NCBI GenBank assembly: GCA_035581425.1
Contig: DATJVP010000167.1
Span: forward strand, 1-24,421
Reading direction: 5' to 3'
Source: DASZHJ01 sp035581425
GTDB lineage: Bacteria; Pseudomonadota; Alphaproteobacteria; ATCC43930; CGMCC-115725
Length of the DNA stretch: 24,421 nucleotides
This document shows, piece by piece, positions 1 to 7,403 of the stretch. The position numbers and the translations under genes are program-made. The notes beneath the pieces are model-generated. The model had not been told where the DNA came from, made no database searches, and saw only the letters and a program-made list of their open reading frames with translations. Within the stretch, counting starts at the first letter, position 1. Each line of letters begins with the position of its first letter.

Positions 1-1
1 C

Positions 2-742
2 GGCATCGGCTTTGCGATCCCCTCGAGCCTCGCGAGGCCCGTGATCGAGCAGCTCAAGGCGAAAGGCAAAGTGAGCCGCGGCTGGCTTGGCGTGCAGATC
101 CAGGAATTGACCCCCGCAATCGCCAAAAGCCTCGGCCTTCCGAACGATCACGGCGCGCTGGTCGCCGACGTCAATGCCGGAAGCCCCGCCGAGAAGGCCG
201 GCATCAAGCAGGGCGACGTGATCCTGGAGTTCAATGGTCACGAGATCGTCAAGCTGCGCGACCTCCCGGTCGTCGTTGCGGAGACGTCGGTCGGCAGCAG
301 CGCCACCGTCAAGGTCTGGCGCCGGGGGCAGGAGATGACGCTCAACCCCACGATCGTCGAGCAGGCCTCGAGCCCGCAGGATGTCTCGACGAACAAGGGC
401 CTCGGCAATCAGCCGAGCGAGGACGTGCCGCAGAACGCGAGCGCGCTCGGGCTCAAGCTCGTGCCGCTTACGCCGGAACTGCGTCAGCAGCTTAAGGTGC
501 AGCAGAACGTGCGCGGCGTGGTCGTGACCTCGATCTCGGATTCGAGCCCGCTCGCGGACTCCGACCTCCGCGCCGGCGACATCATCGTCGCGATCAACCA
601 GGAGCCCGTGAGCTCGCCGCGTGAGGCGGCGGCGAAGCTCAAGGCGGCGCAGGCGAAGAAAGGCTCGAACGTGCTACTGCAGATCAACCGGCACGGCACC
701 AACGCCTTCATCGCCTGGTCGACACAGGACGACAACGGCTGA
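2..742 (+). CDS. DegP/HtrA (Do-family) periplasmic serine protease, C-terminal part with two PDZ domains (5' cut by window edge)
   Basis: The reading frame is open from the left edge, so the protease domain with its catalytic triad lies outside the window. The first visible residues, GIGFAIPSSLARPVIEQL, match the end of the trypsin-like domain of Do proteases. Two PDZ domains follow: PDZ1 from about GWLGVQIQELTPAIAKSLGL to the TIVEQ strand, and PDZ2 from about LGLKLVPLTPELRQQL to the C-terminus. Each carries the family core (SPAEKAGIKQGDVI in PDZ1, SPLADSDLRAGDII in PDZ2). Such proteins act in the periplasm as protease/chaperones, with the PDZ domains controlling oligomerisation and substrate recognition. 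About 246 residues are visible. The sequence cannot separate DegP, DegQ and MucD, so no symbol is given. A strong hairpin lies 7 nt after the stop. Confidence 0.92.
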   Translation, partial: GIGFAIPSSLARPVIEQLKAKGKVSRGWLGVQIQELTPAIAKSLGLPNDHGALVADVNAGSPAEKAGIKQGDVILEFNGHEIVKLRDLPVVVAETSVGSSATVKVWRRGQEMTLNPTIVEQASSPQDVSTNKGLGNQPSEDVPQNASALGLKLVPLTPELRQQLKVQQNVRGVVVTSISDSSPLADSDLRAGDIIVAINQEPVSSPREAAAKLKAAQAKKGSNVLLQINRHGTNAFIAWSTQDDNG

Positions 743-749
743 TCTCCGC

Positions 750-781
750 CCGGCCGCCGGCGCTCTCTCGCCGGCGGCCGG
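750..781 (+). terminator. Strong GC-rich hairpin after the protease gene
   Basis: A perfect 13-bp inverted repeat (arms 750-762 and 769-781, loop CTCTCT) starts 7 nt after the protease stop codon. There is no T-run after it, so it is not a classical intrinsic terminator. It could stabilise the 3' end or act with Rho. Position and perfection support a transcript-end role; the function is inferred. Confidence 0.6.
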
Positions 782-874
782 CGCCCGAGATCACGCGGGG
801 TTGAGGGCGGGCGCTCTTGCAATTGCGCCGGGTTCGATCACCATCCGGCGGGCCCTCGCGAAAGGCGGAAGCGG

Positions 875-1828
875 ATGGTGCGGCGGCGCGATCTCATCCT
901 CGGTCTTGGCGGCGCGGCGCTTTCGGGGCCGCTTCGGGCACTCGCCCAGGCGGGGGGCCGCGTCTATCGGGTCGGGGTCATCAGTCCCGGCAGCAACAAA
1001 GGCCCTTTCGATGCACCGCTCGTGGCCGGTCTAGCGCATCACGGCTATGAGGAAGGCAGGAATCTTGAAATCGCCCGCCGCTCGTTCAAAGAGCTGGCAG
1101 AATTGGTGTCGAGCAAAGTCGATGCGATCGTGGCCATCGGCTATGGCCCGGCCCTTGCCGCGAAGCAGGAGACGACACTCCCTGCGGTCGTGTTCTCCGC
1201 CGGCGATCCCGTCGCGACCGGGCTCGTCAGCAGCGTGGCTCAGCCAGGTGGCCACCTCACGGGCATTTCCGACATATCGGTCGAGGTAACGCCCAAGCGG
1301 ATGCAGCTCCTCAAGGAATTCGCCCCCAATTTGCGGAGCGTGGCGATGCTCTGGAATGCCGACGACCCCGCCATGACCTTCCGCTTTCGGGCGTCGGAGG
1401 CGGGAGCTAAGGCGCTCGGTATCAGCGTCCGTCCGCTCGGCGTGCGCGCTCCCGCCGATTTCGAGACAGCCTTTGCGGAGATGAGCGGCGATCGGCCCGA
1501 CGGGATTCTCCTGGTGAGCGATCCCCTCGTGAACCTCAACCGCAAGAAGATCTTCGAGTTCGCGACGGCGCATCGCCTGCCCGCCATCTACGAGTACGAC
1601 TTCATCGTCCGCGATGGTGGCCTCATGTCTTACGGTCTCGATATCGACGAGACTTTCGACCGGATGGCGGCACTCGTCGATCGCATCCTCAAGGGGGCAA
1701 AACCGGCAGAACTTCCCTTCGAGGATCCGACGCGCTTCCGCTTCGCAATCAACCTCGGCGCGGCGAAGGCCATCGGCGCAGAGCCGTCGCCCTCGCTCCT
1801 CGCACGTGCGGACGAGGTGGTGGAGTAG
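875..1828 (+). CDS. ABC transporter substrate-binding protein (ABC_sub_bind/TrpX-like family) with twin-arginine-like signal
   Basis: This 317-residue protein looks like a periplasmic binding protein of the ABC_sub_bind family (PF04392 type), which is very common in alphaproteobacteria. It opens with a twin-arginine-like leader (RRRDLILGLGGAAL, then a likely cleavage near ALAQAGG). The family core follows: YRVGVISPG, the segment VDAIVAIGYGPALAAKQ, PAVVFSAGDPVATGLV and AQPGGHLTGIS, then a second lobe ending in PFEDPTRFRFAINLGAAKAIG. No permease or ATPase gene lies beside it, so the partner transporter and ligand are unknown. The start at 875 is chosen because it begins the leader directly. It stands alone between the protease and the convergent accA, whose stop lies 2 nt away. 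Confidence 0.9.
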   Translation: MVRRRDLILGLGGAALSGPLRALAQAGGRVYRVGVISPGSNKGPFDAPLVAGLAHHGYEEGRNLEIARRSFKELAELVSSKVDAIVAIGYGPALAAKQETTLPAVVFSAGDPVATGLVSSVAQPGGHLTGISDISVEVTPKRMQLLKEFAPNLRSVAMLWNADDPAMTFRFRASEAGAKALGISVRPLGVRAPADFETAFAEMSGDRPDGILLVSDPLVNLNRKKIFEFATAHRLPAIYEYDFIVRDGGLMSYGLDIDETFDRMAALVDRILKGAKPAELPFEDPTRFRFAINLGAAKAIGAEPSPSLLARADEVVE

Positions 1829-1830
1829 GG

Positions 1831-2784
1831 CTAAAGCCCGCGCGCGCCCATTGCGAGGAACTTCTCGCGCCGCTGCGCCCGGAGCTTTGCGCCGTCGAGG
1901 CCTAAGAGAGGCCGAAGCGCACCCTCGATCGCCGCACCTAATGCGGCAATAGTGGCGGCGGGGTCGCGCTGCGCGCCGCCCAAGGGCTCCGGCACGATCT
2001 CGTCGACGACACCGAGACGCAGCAGGTCTTGCGCCGTGAGCTTGAGCGCGTCCGCCGCCTCCTGCGCCTTCTCCGCGCTCCGCCAGAGGATCGAGGCGCA
2101 GCCTTCGGGCGAGATCACGGAATAGACCGCGTGCTCCAACATGAGAACGCGGTCGCCCGCCGCGATCGCGATGGCGCCGCCGGAGCCGCCCTCGCCAAGA
2201 ATCGCCGCGACCACCGGTACTTCGATCGTGAGGCAGGTCTCGATCGAGCGTGCGATTGCCTCCGCCTGGCCGCGCGCTTCGGCGTCGATCCCAGGATAGG
2301 CGCCGGCGGTGTCGACCAAACTCAGCACGGGAATTCCGAAGCGCGCGGCAAGCCGCATCAGGCGCTGCGCCTTGCGATAGCCCTCGGGCCGCGCCATGCC
2401 GAAATTGTGCTTGATGCGCGAGTCCGTGTCGGCGCCCTTCTCCTGGCCGATCACCACGACGGAATGGCCGCGGAAACGGCCGAGCCCGCCGAGCACCGCG
2501 CGGTCCTCGCCGAAGGTGCGATCGCCCGCAAGCGGCGTGAAGTTGTCGATCAGCCCCTTGACGTAGTCTGACGCGTGCGGCCGGTCGGGATGCCGCGCCA
2601 CCTGCACCTTCTGCCAGGGCGTGAGCCGCGCATAGGTTTGGCGCAGCAGCCGGTCCATCTTGACCTCGAGCTTCGCCACTTCGTCGGCGATGTTGAGGTC
2701 GGAACCGGTTGCGAGATGGCGGAGCTCCTCGATCTTGCCTTCGAGTTCCGCGATCGGCTTCTCGAATTCGAGGAAGTGCCGCAT
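1831..2784 (-). CDS. accA: Acetyl-CoA carboxylase carboxyltransferase subunit alpha
   Basis: AccA with AccD forms the carboxyltransferase that moves the carboxyl group from biotin to acetyl-CoA, giving malonyl-CoA for fatty acid synthesis in the cytoplasm. The protein starts MRHFLEFEKPIAELEGKIEE, the classic N-terminal helix of the family. It continues with RHPDRPHASDYV, GHSVVVIGQEKG, NFGMARPEGYRKA, the crotonase-fold core LVDTAGAYPGIDAEARGQ, GEGGSGGA and SVISPEGCASILW. At 317 residues it is full length. An upstream in-frame ATG would add 20 residues with no family resemblance, so the start at 2784 is preferred. The gene faces the SxtJ cassette across a 156-bp divergent region. Confidence 0.98.
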   Translation of the reverse strand: MRHFLEFEKPIAELEGKIEELRHLATGSDLNIADEVAKLEVKMDRLLRQTYARLTPWQKVQVARHPDRPHASDYVKGLIDNFTPLAGDRTFGEDRAVLGGLGRFRGHSVVVIGQEKGADTDSRIKHNFGMARPEGYRKAQRLMRLAARFGIPVLSLVDTAGAYPGIDAEARGQAEAIARSIETCLTIEVPVVAAILGEGGSGGAIAIAAGDRVLMLEHAVYSVISPEGCASILWRSAEKAQEAADALKLTAQDLLRLGVVDEIVPEPLGGAQRDPAATIAALGAAIEGALRPLLGLDGAKLRAQRREKFLAMGARGL

Positions 2785-2940
2785 GGGAGCGCGATCCCTA
2801 GCATAGGCAGAGGTCGGATACCAGCACGAGCCCTGCCGCCGCACGGGCGCCCATACCCTCTTTGGCTGGTTTGCGGCCCCGCTTTCATGATAAGGAGTGC
2901 GGGCTGCTCACGTCCCGCCACTCGCGAACCCGCATTGCGC
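2785..2940. promoter_or_regulatory. Divergent intergenic region between accA and the SxtJ cassette
   Basis: This 156-bp region must hold the accA promoter (minus strand) and probably the cassette promoter (plus strand). On the minus strand TATGCTAGGG (complement of 2796-2805) ends 11 nt before the accA start. The same ten bases occur upstream of aroK, so it is a good -10-type candidate, although I see no convincing -35. On the plus strand an in-frame ATG at 2887 would lengthen SxtJ by 18 residues unlike the family. I see no clear plus-strand promoter. Confidence 0.4.
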
Positions 2941-3369
2941 ATGCGACCCGCAGTTCACGAAGACCTCGAGCGTCAGGAAGCCCAGACGCCGGGCTCCGAC
3001 CGCGTGTTCGGACTGGTTTTCGCGGCAGTCGCCGCGCTCGTGGCGCTGATGCCGATGCTGCGCGGCGGCGAGCCCCGTTGGAGTGCGGCGATTGTGAGCG
3101 GGGCCTTTCTAATTCTAGCGCTCACAGTGCCCGTGCTGCTCCATCCGCTTAATCTCGCTTGGCATTGGCTCGGCCTATTGCTTCGCCGTGTGATGGAGCC
3201 GCTGGTGCTGGCCGTGGTTTTCTTTCTCTGCCTCACGCCTCTCGCCGTGGTGCAGCGCCTCTTCGGCCGAGACGGCCTGCGCTTGCGCGCGAAGCCCGGT
3301 GCCGCCACCTATTGGATCGCGCGTGATCAGCCGGGGCCGCCGGGCGAGACCATGCGCAATCAATTTTAG
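2941..3369 (+). CDS. SxtJ-family membrane protein
   Basis: This small (142-residue) membrane protein resembles the SxtJ family, named from saxitoxin clusters but widespread in unrelated bacteria beside NodU-type carbamoyltransferases. A short N-terminal segment with the family-like stretch VHEDLERQ...SDRVFGLVFA leads into about three membrane segments: residues near FGLVFAAVAALVALMPML, AAIVSGAFLILALTVPVLL and LVLAVVFFLCLTPLAVVQ. The tail is polar and charged (LRAKPGAATYW). The start at 2941 gives the family's usual N-terminus. Its biochemical role is unknown. It is the first gene of a four-gene plus-strand cassette; the next gene starts 12 nt downstream. The family assignment rests on sequence pattern plus context. 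Confidence 0.85.
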   Translation: MRPAVHEDLERQEAQTPGSDRVFGLVFAAVAALVALMPMLRGGEPRWSAAIVSGAFLILALTVPVLLHPLNLAWHWLGLLLRRVMEPLVLAVVFFLCLTPLAVVQRLFGRDGLRLRAKPGAATYWIARDQPGPPGETMRNQF

Positions 3370-3381
3370 GCCACGCTCGCC

Positions 3382-3531
3382 GTGTCGTTCCTCGCCGAGC
3401 TCTGGGCCTTCATGCGGGCGCGCAAGAAGCTCTGGCTTCTGCCGGTGCTGGTCGTGATGGTGCTGCTCGGCGGACTCCTGCTGCTGAGCCAAAGCTCGGT
3501 CATCGCCCCCTTCATTTACACGATGTTTTAG
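3382..3531 (+). CDS. DUF5989-family small single-pass membrane protein, GTG start
   Basis: A 49-residue ORF starts at GTG 3382 and ends at TAG 3531. It reads VSFLAELWAFMRARKKLWLL (first residue Met when initiated), then a hydrophobic stretch VLVVMVLLGGLLLLSQ and the ending SSVIAPFIYTMF. This pattern of positive patch, one transmembrane helix and a conserved APFIYT-type tail is that of DUF5989 proteins, which regularly accompany SxtJ and a carbamoyltransferase. The size is typical for that family. It lies 12 nt after the SxtJ stop and 8 nt before the carbamoyltransferase start, so the genes are almost certainly co-transcribed. No function is known; a membrane adaptor role is only a guess. Gene finders may skip it because of its length and start codon. 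Confidence 0.82.
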   Translation: MSFLAELWAFMRARKKLWLLPVLVVMVLLGGLLLLSQSSVIAPFIYTMF

Positions 3532-3539
3532 GAAGCCGG

Positions 3540-5375
3540 GTGCGCGTACTCGGCGTCTCCGCTTTCTATCACGACAGCGCTGCGGCGCTGGTGATGGACG
3601 GACGCATCGTCGCGGCTGCACAAGAGGAGCGCTTCTCGCGCCGGAAGCACGACGCGCGCTTCCCGCACGCCGCGATCGAATATTGTCTCGATGCCGGCCG
3701 CATCTCCGCAGGCGAGATCGACGCCGTCGCCTTCTACGACAAGCCGTTCCTCAAATTCGACCGGCTCATCGAGACTTATCTTGCCTTCGCGCCGCGGGGC
3801 TTCCGCTCCTTCAGCATGGCGATGCCGATCTGGCTCAAGGAGAAGCTCTTCCAGAAGCGGCTGCTGGCCCGAGAGCTCAAGCGGCTAGATCCCGAGATCG
3901 ACTGGCAGGCGCGACTCCTCTTCGCGGAGCACCACCAAAGCCACGCCGCGAGCGCGTTCTTTCCCTCGCCCTTCGACGAGGCGCTGGTGCTCACCATGGA
4001 TGGCGTGGGCGAATGGGCGACGACCTCCGCCGGGATCGGGCGCGGTGGCTCGCTCACGCTCGAGAAGGAGCTGCACTTCCCGCATTCGCTCGGCCTCCTC
4101 TACTCGGCCTTCACCTATTACACCGGCTTCAAGGTCAATTCCGGCGAGTACAAGGTGATGGGGCTCGCGCCCTATGGCGAGCCAAAGTACACGCGGCTGA
4201 TCCTGGAGCACCTCGTCGATCTCAAGGAAGACGGCACCTTCCGCCTCGACCTCTCCTATTTCGACTATTGCACCGGCCTCACCATGACGAACGCGCGTTT
4301 CGCCGAACTCTTCGGCGGAGCGCCGCGCGATCCCGCGAGCCTGCTCACGCAGCGCGACATGGACCTCGCGGCCTCGATCCAGGCCGTGACGGAGGAGATC
4401 GTCCTTCGCCTCACGCGCTCGCTGGCGCGCGAGACGGGGCTGCGCAATGTCTGCCTTGCGGGCGGTGTCGCACTCAACTGTGTTGCCAACGGCAAGGTGC
4501 TGCGCGAGGGGCGCTTCGAGCGCATCTGGATTCAGCCCGCAGCCGGCGATGCCGGCGGTGCCGTCGGCGCGGCGCTCGCCGCCTATCACGGTTACGGCGG
4601 CCATGCGCGCACGGTGCCGGCCGAGGGCGATCTCATGCAGGGCTCATATCTCGGGCCCGACTTCGCACAATCCGAGATCGAGGCGCGTCTTACGGCCGCG
4701 GGCGCGCGCTTCGAGGTGCTGAGCGAGGAGGCGCTGATCGCGCGCTCGGCATCGGCGCTCGCCGCGGCGAGTGCGCTCGGCTGGTTCCAAGGGCGCATGG
4801 AGTTCGGGCCGCGCGCGCTCGGCGCGCGCTCGATCCTCGGCGATGCGCGCTCGGCCACGATGCAGCGGAACCTCAACCTCAAGGTCAAGTTCCGGGAATC
4901 CTTCCGCCCCTTCGCGCCAGCAGTGCTCCGCGAGGACGTGGCGGAATGGTTCGACCTAGACGCGGACTCCCCCTATATGCTGCTGGTGGCGGAGGTGCTG
5001 CGCCAGCACCGGCGCGAGATGTCCCCGGCGGAGCGGGCGCTCTTCGGCATCGAGAAGCTCAACGTCGTGCGCTCGACGATCCCGGCTGCGACCCATGTCG
5101 ATTACAGCGCGCGGGTCCAGACCGTGCATGCCGGGACCAATCCGCGCTTCCACGCCCTGCTCTCTGCCTTCAAGACGCAGACGGGATGCGGCGTCCTCGT
5201 CAACACCAGCTTCAACGTGCGGGGCGAGCCAATCGTCTGCACGCCCGAGGACGCCTTCCGCTGCTTCATGGGCACGGGCATCGACGCGCTCGCGGCAGGA
5301 AATTGCTACCTCGAGAAATCGGCCCAGGACCCGCGCCTCCAGCGCGACTATGCCTCGGCCTTCGAGCCGGATTGA
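3540..5375 (+). CDS. NodU/CmcH/TobZ-family O-carbamoyltransferase
   Basis: This 611-residue protein is a full-length carbamoyltransferase of the NodU/CmcH family, which uses carbamoyl phosphate and ATP to make carbamoyladenylate and then passes the carbamoyl group to a hydroxyl, typically of a sugar. The N-terminal Kae1-like domain starts VLGVSAFYHDSAAAL. It holds HHQSHAASAF (H131/H135), DGVGEWATT (D154), GEYKVMGLAPYGEP, LAGGVALNCVANGK and GDAGGAVGAA (D337), the spacing expected for the metal ligands. The C-terminal YrdC-like domain carries MEFGPRALGARSILGDAR, RESFRPFAPAV and NTSFNVRGEPIVCTPEDA. Translation starts at GTG 3540, 8 nt after the DUF5989 stop. The acceptor is unknown; no glycosyltransferase or antibiotic genes lie nearby. 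The protein is cytoplasmic, but flanked by three membrane-associated partners. Confidence 0.96.
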   Translation: MRVLGVSAFYHDSAAALVMDGRIVAAAQEERFSRRKHDARFPHAAIEYCLDAGRISAGEIDAVAFYDKPFLKFDRLIETYLAFAPRGFRSFSMAMPIWLKEKLFQKRLLARELKRLDPEIDWQARLLFAEHHQSHAASAFFPSPFDEALVLTMDGVGEWATTSAGIGRGGSLTLEKELHFPHSLGLLYSAFTYYTGFKVNSGEYKVMGLAPYGEPKYTRLILEHLVDLKEDGTFRLDLSYFDYCTGLTMTNARFAELFGGAPRDPASLLTQRDMDLAASIQAVTEEIVLRLTRSLARETGLRNVCLAGGVALNCVANGKVLREGRFERIWIQPAAGDAGGAVGAALAAYHGYGGHARTVPAEGDLMQGSYLGPDFAQSEIEARLTAAGARFEVLSEEALIARSASALAAASALGWFQGRMEFGPRALGARSILGDARSATMQRNLNLKVKFRESFRPFAPAVLREDVAEWFDLDADSPYMLLVAEVLRQHRREMSPAERALFGIEKLNVVRSTIPAATHVDYSARVQTVHAGTNPRFHALLSAFKTQTGCGVLVNTSFNVRGEPIVCTPEDAFRCFMGTGIDALAAGNCYLEKSAQDPRLQRDYASAFEPD

Positions 5376-5385
5376 GCCATCGGCC

Positions 5386-6558
5386 ATGTCCGAAGGGCGC
5401 CGTTCCAAACTGAGCCTCTACGCGGCGACGCTGCTGATCGCCCTCGCGCTGCTCGAGGCCGGATCCTTCGCGGCCATTCGCATTTCCTATTGGGTACGCG
5501 CGCACTACCTGCCTTGGGGCCGCGCGGCACGCGAGGTGCATGCTCGTGAGGGTATCGATTTCGACGTCCTGCGCTCCGAGCTCGACGTCCTCTACCGCGG
5601 CGAGCTGAAGCTGCAGCCCTACCGCTGGTACGCGCTTCCCGAGAGCTTCCACGGGACCTACGTCAACACCGACCGCGACGGCTTCCGCCTGAGCCCGCCG
5701 CCCGCCGGAAATGCGCCGCTCATGGCCTTCTTCGGCGGTTCCACGATGTTCTCCACCAGCACGAGCGACCCGCACAGCATCCCCGCCTACCTCTCGCAAT
5801 CCATCGATCCGGCGGTGATCCAAGCGCGAAACTTCGGCGTCGGCGGGTATTCCTCCAGCGCCGAGCTTCCCCTCTTCATCGAGGAGCTGCGCCGGAACCG
5901 GATCGCCGTCGCGGTCTTCTACGACGGCGTCAACGAGGTCGATACCTATCTGCCGATGCTGCAGGACCATCCCTCCGAGACCTATTGGGACGTGATCGGA
6001 TATCCGCAGCCCTATTCCTACGTTCCGGCGCTCCGGCACACCGCGAGCTCCGAGGCGCTGCTGATCGAGCCTTACACGGTGAAGCTCGCGCGGCTCGTGT
6101 GGCAGCATCTGCCGATCGGGATCGGAAACGCGAATTTCATCGTGACCGAGGCGAACGTCGATAGCCATGCCGAGCACGCGGCCTCTATTTACCTGCGAAA
6201 CCTCGAGGACATCGCCGCGCTTGCGGCAAGCCACGGCGTGACGCCCGTCTTCTTCTGGCAGCCCAACATCTACACCACGAAGAAGCCGTTCTCCGATTAC
6301 GAGCGCGGGGTTGCCGCCAGCCAGCCGGCAGCGCGCCTCCTAAGCGTCGCCCTGCATAACAAGGTATTGGCGAGCCCGATCCTTGCACGCTATCGCTTCG
6401 TCGACCTCACCGACGCGCTCGACGGCATGGGCGCCGAGACGGAGTTCCTGGACGACGCGCATGTAAGCTTCGAGGCGAATCGCATCATTGCAGCGCGCAT
6501 GGCGGCAGCGCTTCAGGCGATGACGCCGCAGGATTACTGGAAGAAGACCACGCCCTGA
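5386..6558 (+). CDS. Membrane-anchored SGNH-hydrolase-like protein
   Basis: This 390-residue protein has a short basic N-terminus (SEGRRSK), one membrane segment (about residues 9-33) and a large domain probably facing the periplasm. The domain shows SGNH/GDSL blocks: AFFGGSTMFS (S119, block I), NFGVGGYSSSAE (block II glycine), FYDGVNEVDTY (N183, block III) and LDDAHVSFEANR with D356 and H359 (the Asp-x-x-His of block V). Such proteins are ester hydrolases or O-acyl-transfer partners acting on glycans or lipids. The start at 5386 is chosen because it precedes the hydrophobic segment; the gene begins 10 nt after the carbamoyltransferase stop. An SGNH protein is a frequent last gene in these cassettes. 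The substrate is unknown. It is convergent with the TPR gene, 19 nt away. Confidence 0.82.
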   Translation: MSEGRRSKLSLYAATLLIALALLEAGSFAAIRISYWVRAHYLPWGRAAREVHAREGIDFDVLRSELDVLYRGELKLQPYRWYALPESFHGTYVNTDRDGFRLSPPPAGNAPLMAFFGGSTMFSTSTSDPHSIPAYLSQSIDPAVIQARNFGVGGYSSSAELPLFIEELRRNRIAVAVFYDGVNEVDTYLPMLQDHPSETYWDVIGYPQPYSYVPALRHTASSEALLIEPYTVKLARLVWQHLPIGIGNANFIVTEANVDSHAEHAASIYLRNLEDIAALAASHGVTPVFFWQPNIYTTKKPFSDYERGVAASQPAARLLSVALHNKVLASPILARYRFVDLTDALDGMGAETEFLDDAHVSFEANRIIAARMAAALQAMTPQDYWKKTTP

Positions 6559-6577
6559 GGCGCCGTCGGTAGGCGGC

Positions 6578-7318
6578 TCAGGCGCCGAGCGTGCGGCGCG
6601 CGATCTCGTACCACTCGCGCTGCTCCCGGCGCTGGTGATGCGGGCCCAGCTCGATCGCCTGGCAGATCTCGCGGAAGTTCCGTGCGGCCGCCCGCGCGTC
6701 GCCGGATTTCGCGAGCAGCATCGCGTAGCGGCAACGCGCCTCCTGTCCCGGATAATACCGCGCGAGCGCCGCATATTCCTGGAGCGCCGCTTCGGTCTTG
6801 CCCTGCGCCTCGAGGCTCCGCGCGTAAATCAGATGCGCCTCGGGCGATTGGTAGCCGGGATCGGCCGCGCGCAGCGCATCGAGCGTCGCGACGGTGTCCG
6901 CGTAGGCGCCGCTCGCGAAATAAGCTTGGGCGAGACCGTGCATCAGCGCGGAATCGGCCGCGTGGACGCCGGAGAGCGCGTCCCGGTAAAGCGCGATCGC
7001 TTCTTGCGTTCGGCCGATCTCGACATAGGCCTCGGCCAGCTCGGCCTTGTTCTGGGTATTGGCGGTGATGGCGAGGCGGCGCTCAGCCTCGCGCACCCGC
7101 CGTCCGGGGTCGAGCGCCTTGTGCACACCCTTGACCGCGCGCCGCGCCGTCCGCGTCCCCATCATCTCCGGCAGGATCTCGAAAAAGAAATAGGCGGCCA
7201 TGCCGAGGCCGGGCACCGCCACAATGATGTAGAGCCAGTAGACAGCTCGCCCCGTGCGCCAGACGTGCACGGCGCAAAGGATCTGCGCCACAATTTCGAG
7301 CAGCGCGAGAATCGGCAT
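6578..7318 (-). CDS. Tetratricopeptide-repeat protein with N-terminal PLDc_N-like membrane segment
   Basis: A 246-residue protein whose first 50 residues hold two hydrophobic helices (ILALLEIVAQILCAVHVW and VYWLYIIVAVPGLGMAAYFF). The turn WRTGRAVYWLYIIVAVPGLG resembles the cardiolipin-synthase N-terminal (PLDc_N) hairpin. A basic linker follows (RTARRAVKGVHKALDPGRR), then helical pairs typical of TPRs: AELAEAYVEIGRTQEAIALY, SALMHGLAQAYFASGAYADT, AHLIYARSLEAQGKTEAALQ and CRYAMLLAKSGDARAAARNF. It is probably anchored in the inner membrane with the TPR domain in the cytoplasm. No enzyme residues are seen, so a scaffolding role is inferred. The start at 7318 fits the membrane helix; a longer in-frame start adds 23 unrelated residues. 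It lies 85 nt downstream of xerD on the same strand, with a hairpin between. Confidence 0.86.
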   Translation of the reverse strand: MPILALLEIVAQILCAVHVWRTGRAVYWLYIIVAVPGLGMAAYFFFEILPEMMGTRTARRAVKGVHKALDPGRRVREAERRLAITANTQNKAELAEAYVEIGRTQEAIALYRDALSGVHAADSALMHGLAQAYFASGAYADTVATLDALRAADPGYQSPEAHLIYARSLEAQGKTEAALQEYAALARYYPGQEARCRYAMLLAKSGDARAAARNFREICQAIELGPHHQRREQREWYEIARRTLGA

Positions 7319-7359
7319 GTGCTTCCCCGTTCCACGGCGCCAAACAGGCGCCGCACTCT

Positions 7360-7380
7360 CGCGGAGCCGTGGGCTCCGCG
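7360..7380 (-). terminator. Hairpin between xerD and the TPR gene
   Basis: A perfect 9-bp inverted repeat (CGCGGAGCC 7360-7368, GGCTCCGCG 7372-7380, 3-nt loop) lies 23 nt after the xerD stop and 41 nt before the TPR start on the minus strand. There is no U-run after it, so it may attenuate or process the transcript rather than end it. Confidence 0.45.
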
Positions 7381-7403
7381 TCAACAAGGATTAGGGGTGC
7401 TTT

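Noticed and set aside
1828..1839. Small hairpin GGGCT-AA-AGCCC between the binding-protein gene and accA
   Set aside because: Only 5 bp with a 2-nt loop and overlapping both stop codons; too weak to call a terminator.
3683..5413. A 576-residue plus-strand frame inside the carbamoyltransferase gene
   Set aside because: Composition is almost entirely Arg/Ala/Gly/Pro/Leu as expected from a shifted GC-rich frame; the true frame shows all carbamoyltransferase motifs.
6559..6586. Two GGCGCC sequences in the convergent gap after the SGNH gene
   Set aside because: GGCGCC is self-complementary and very frequent in this composition; flanking bases do not extend the pairing.
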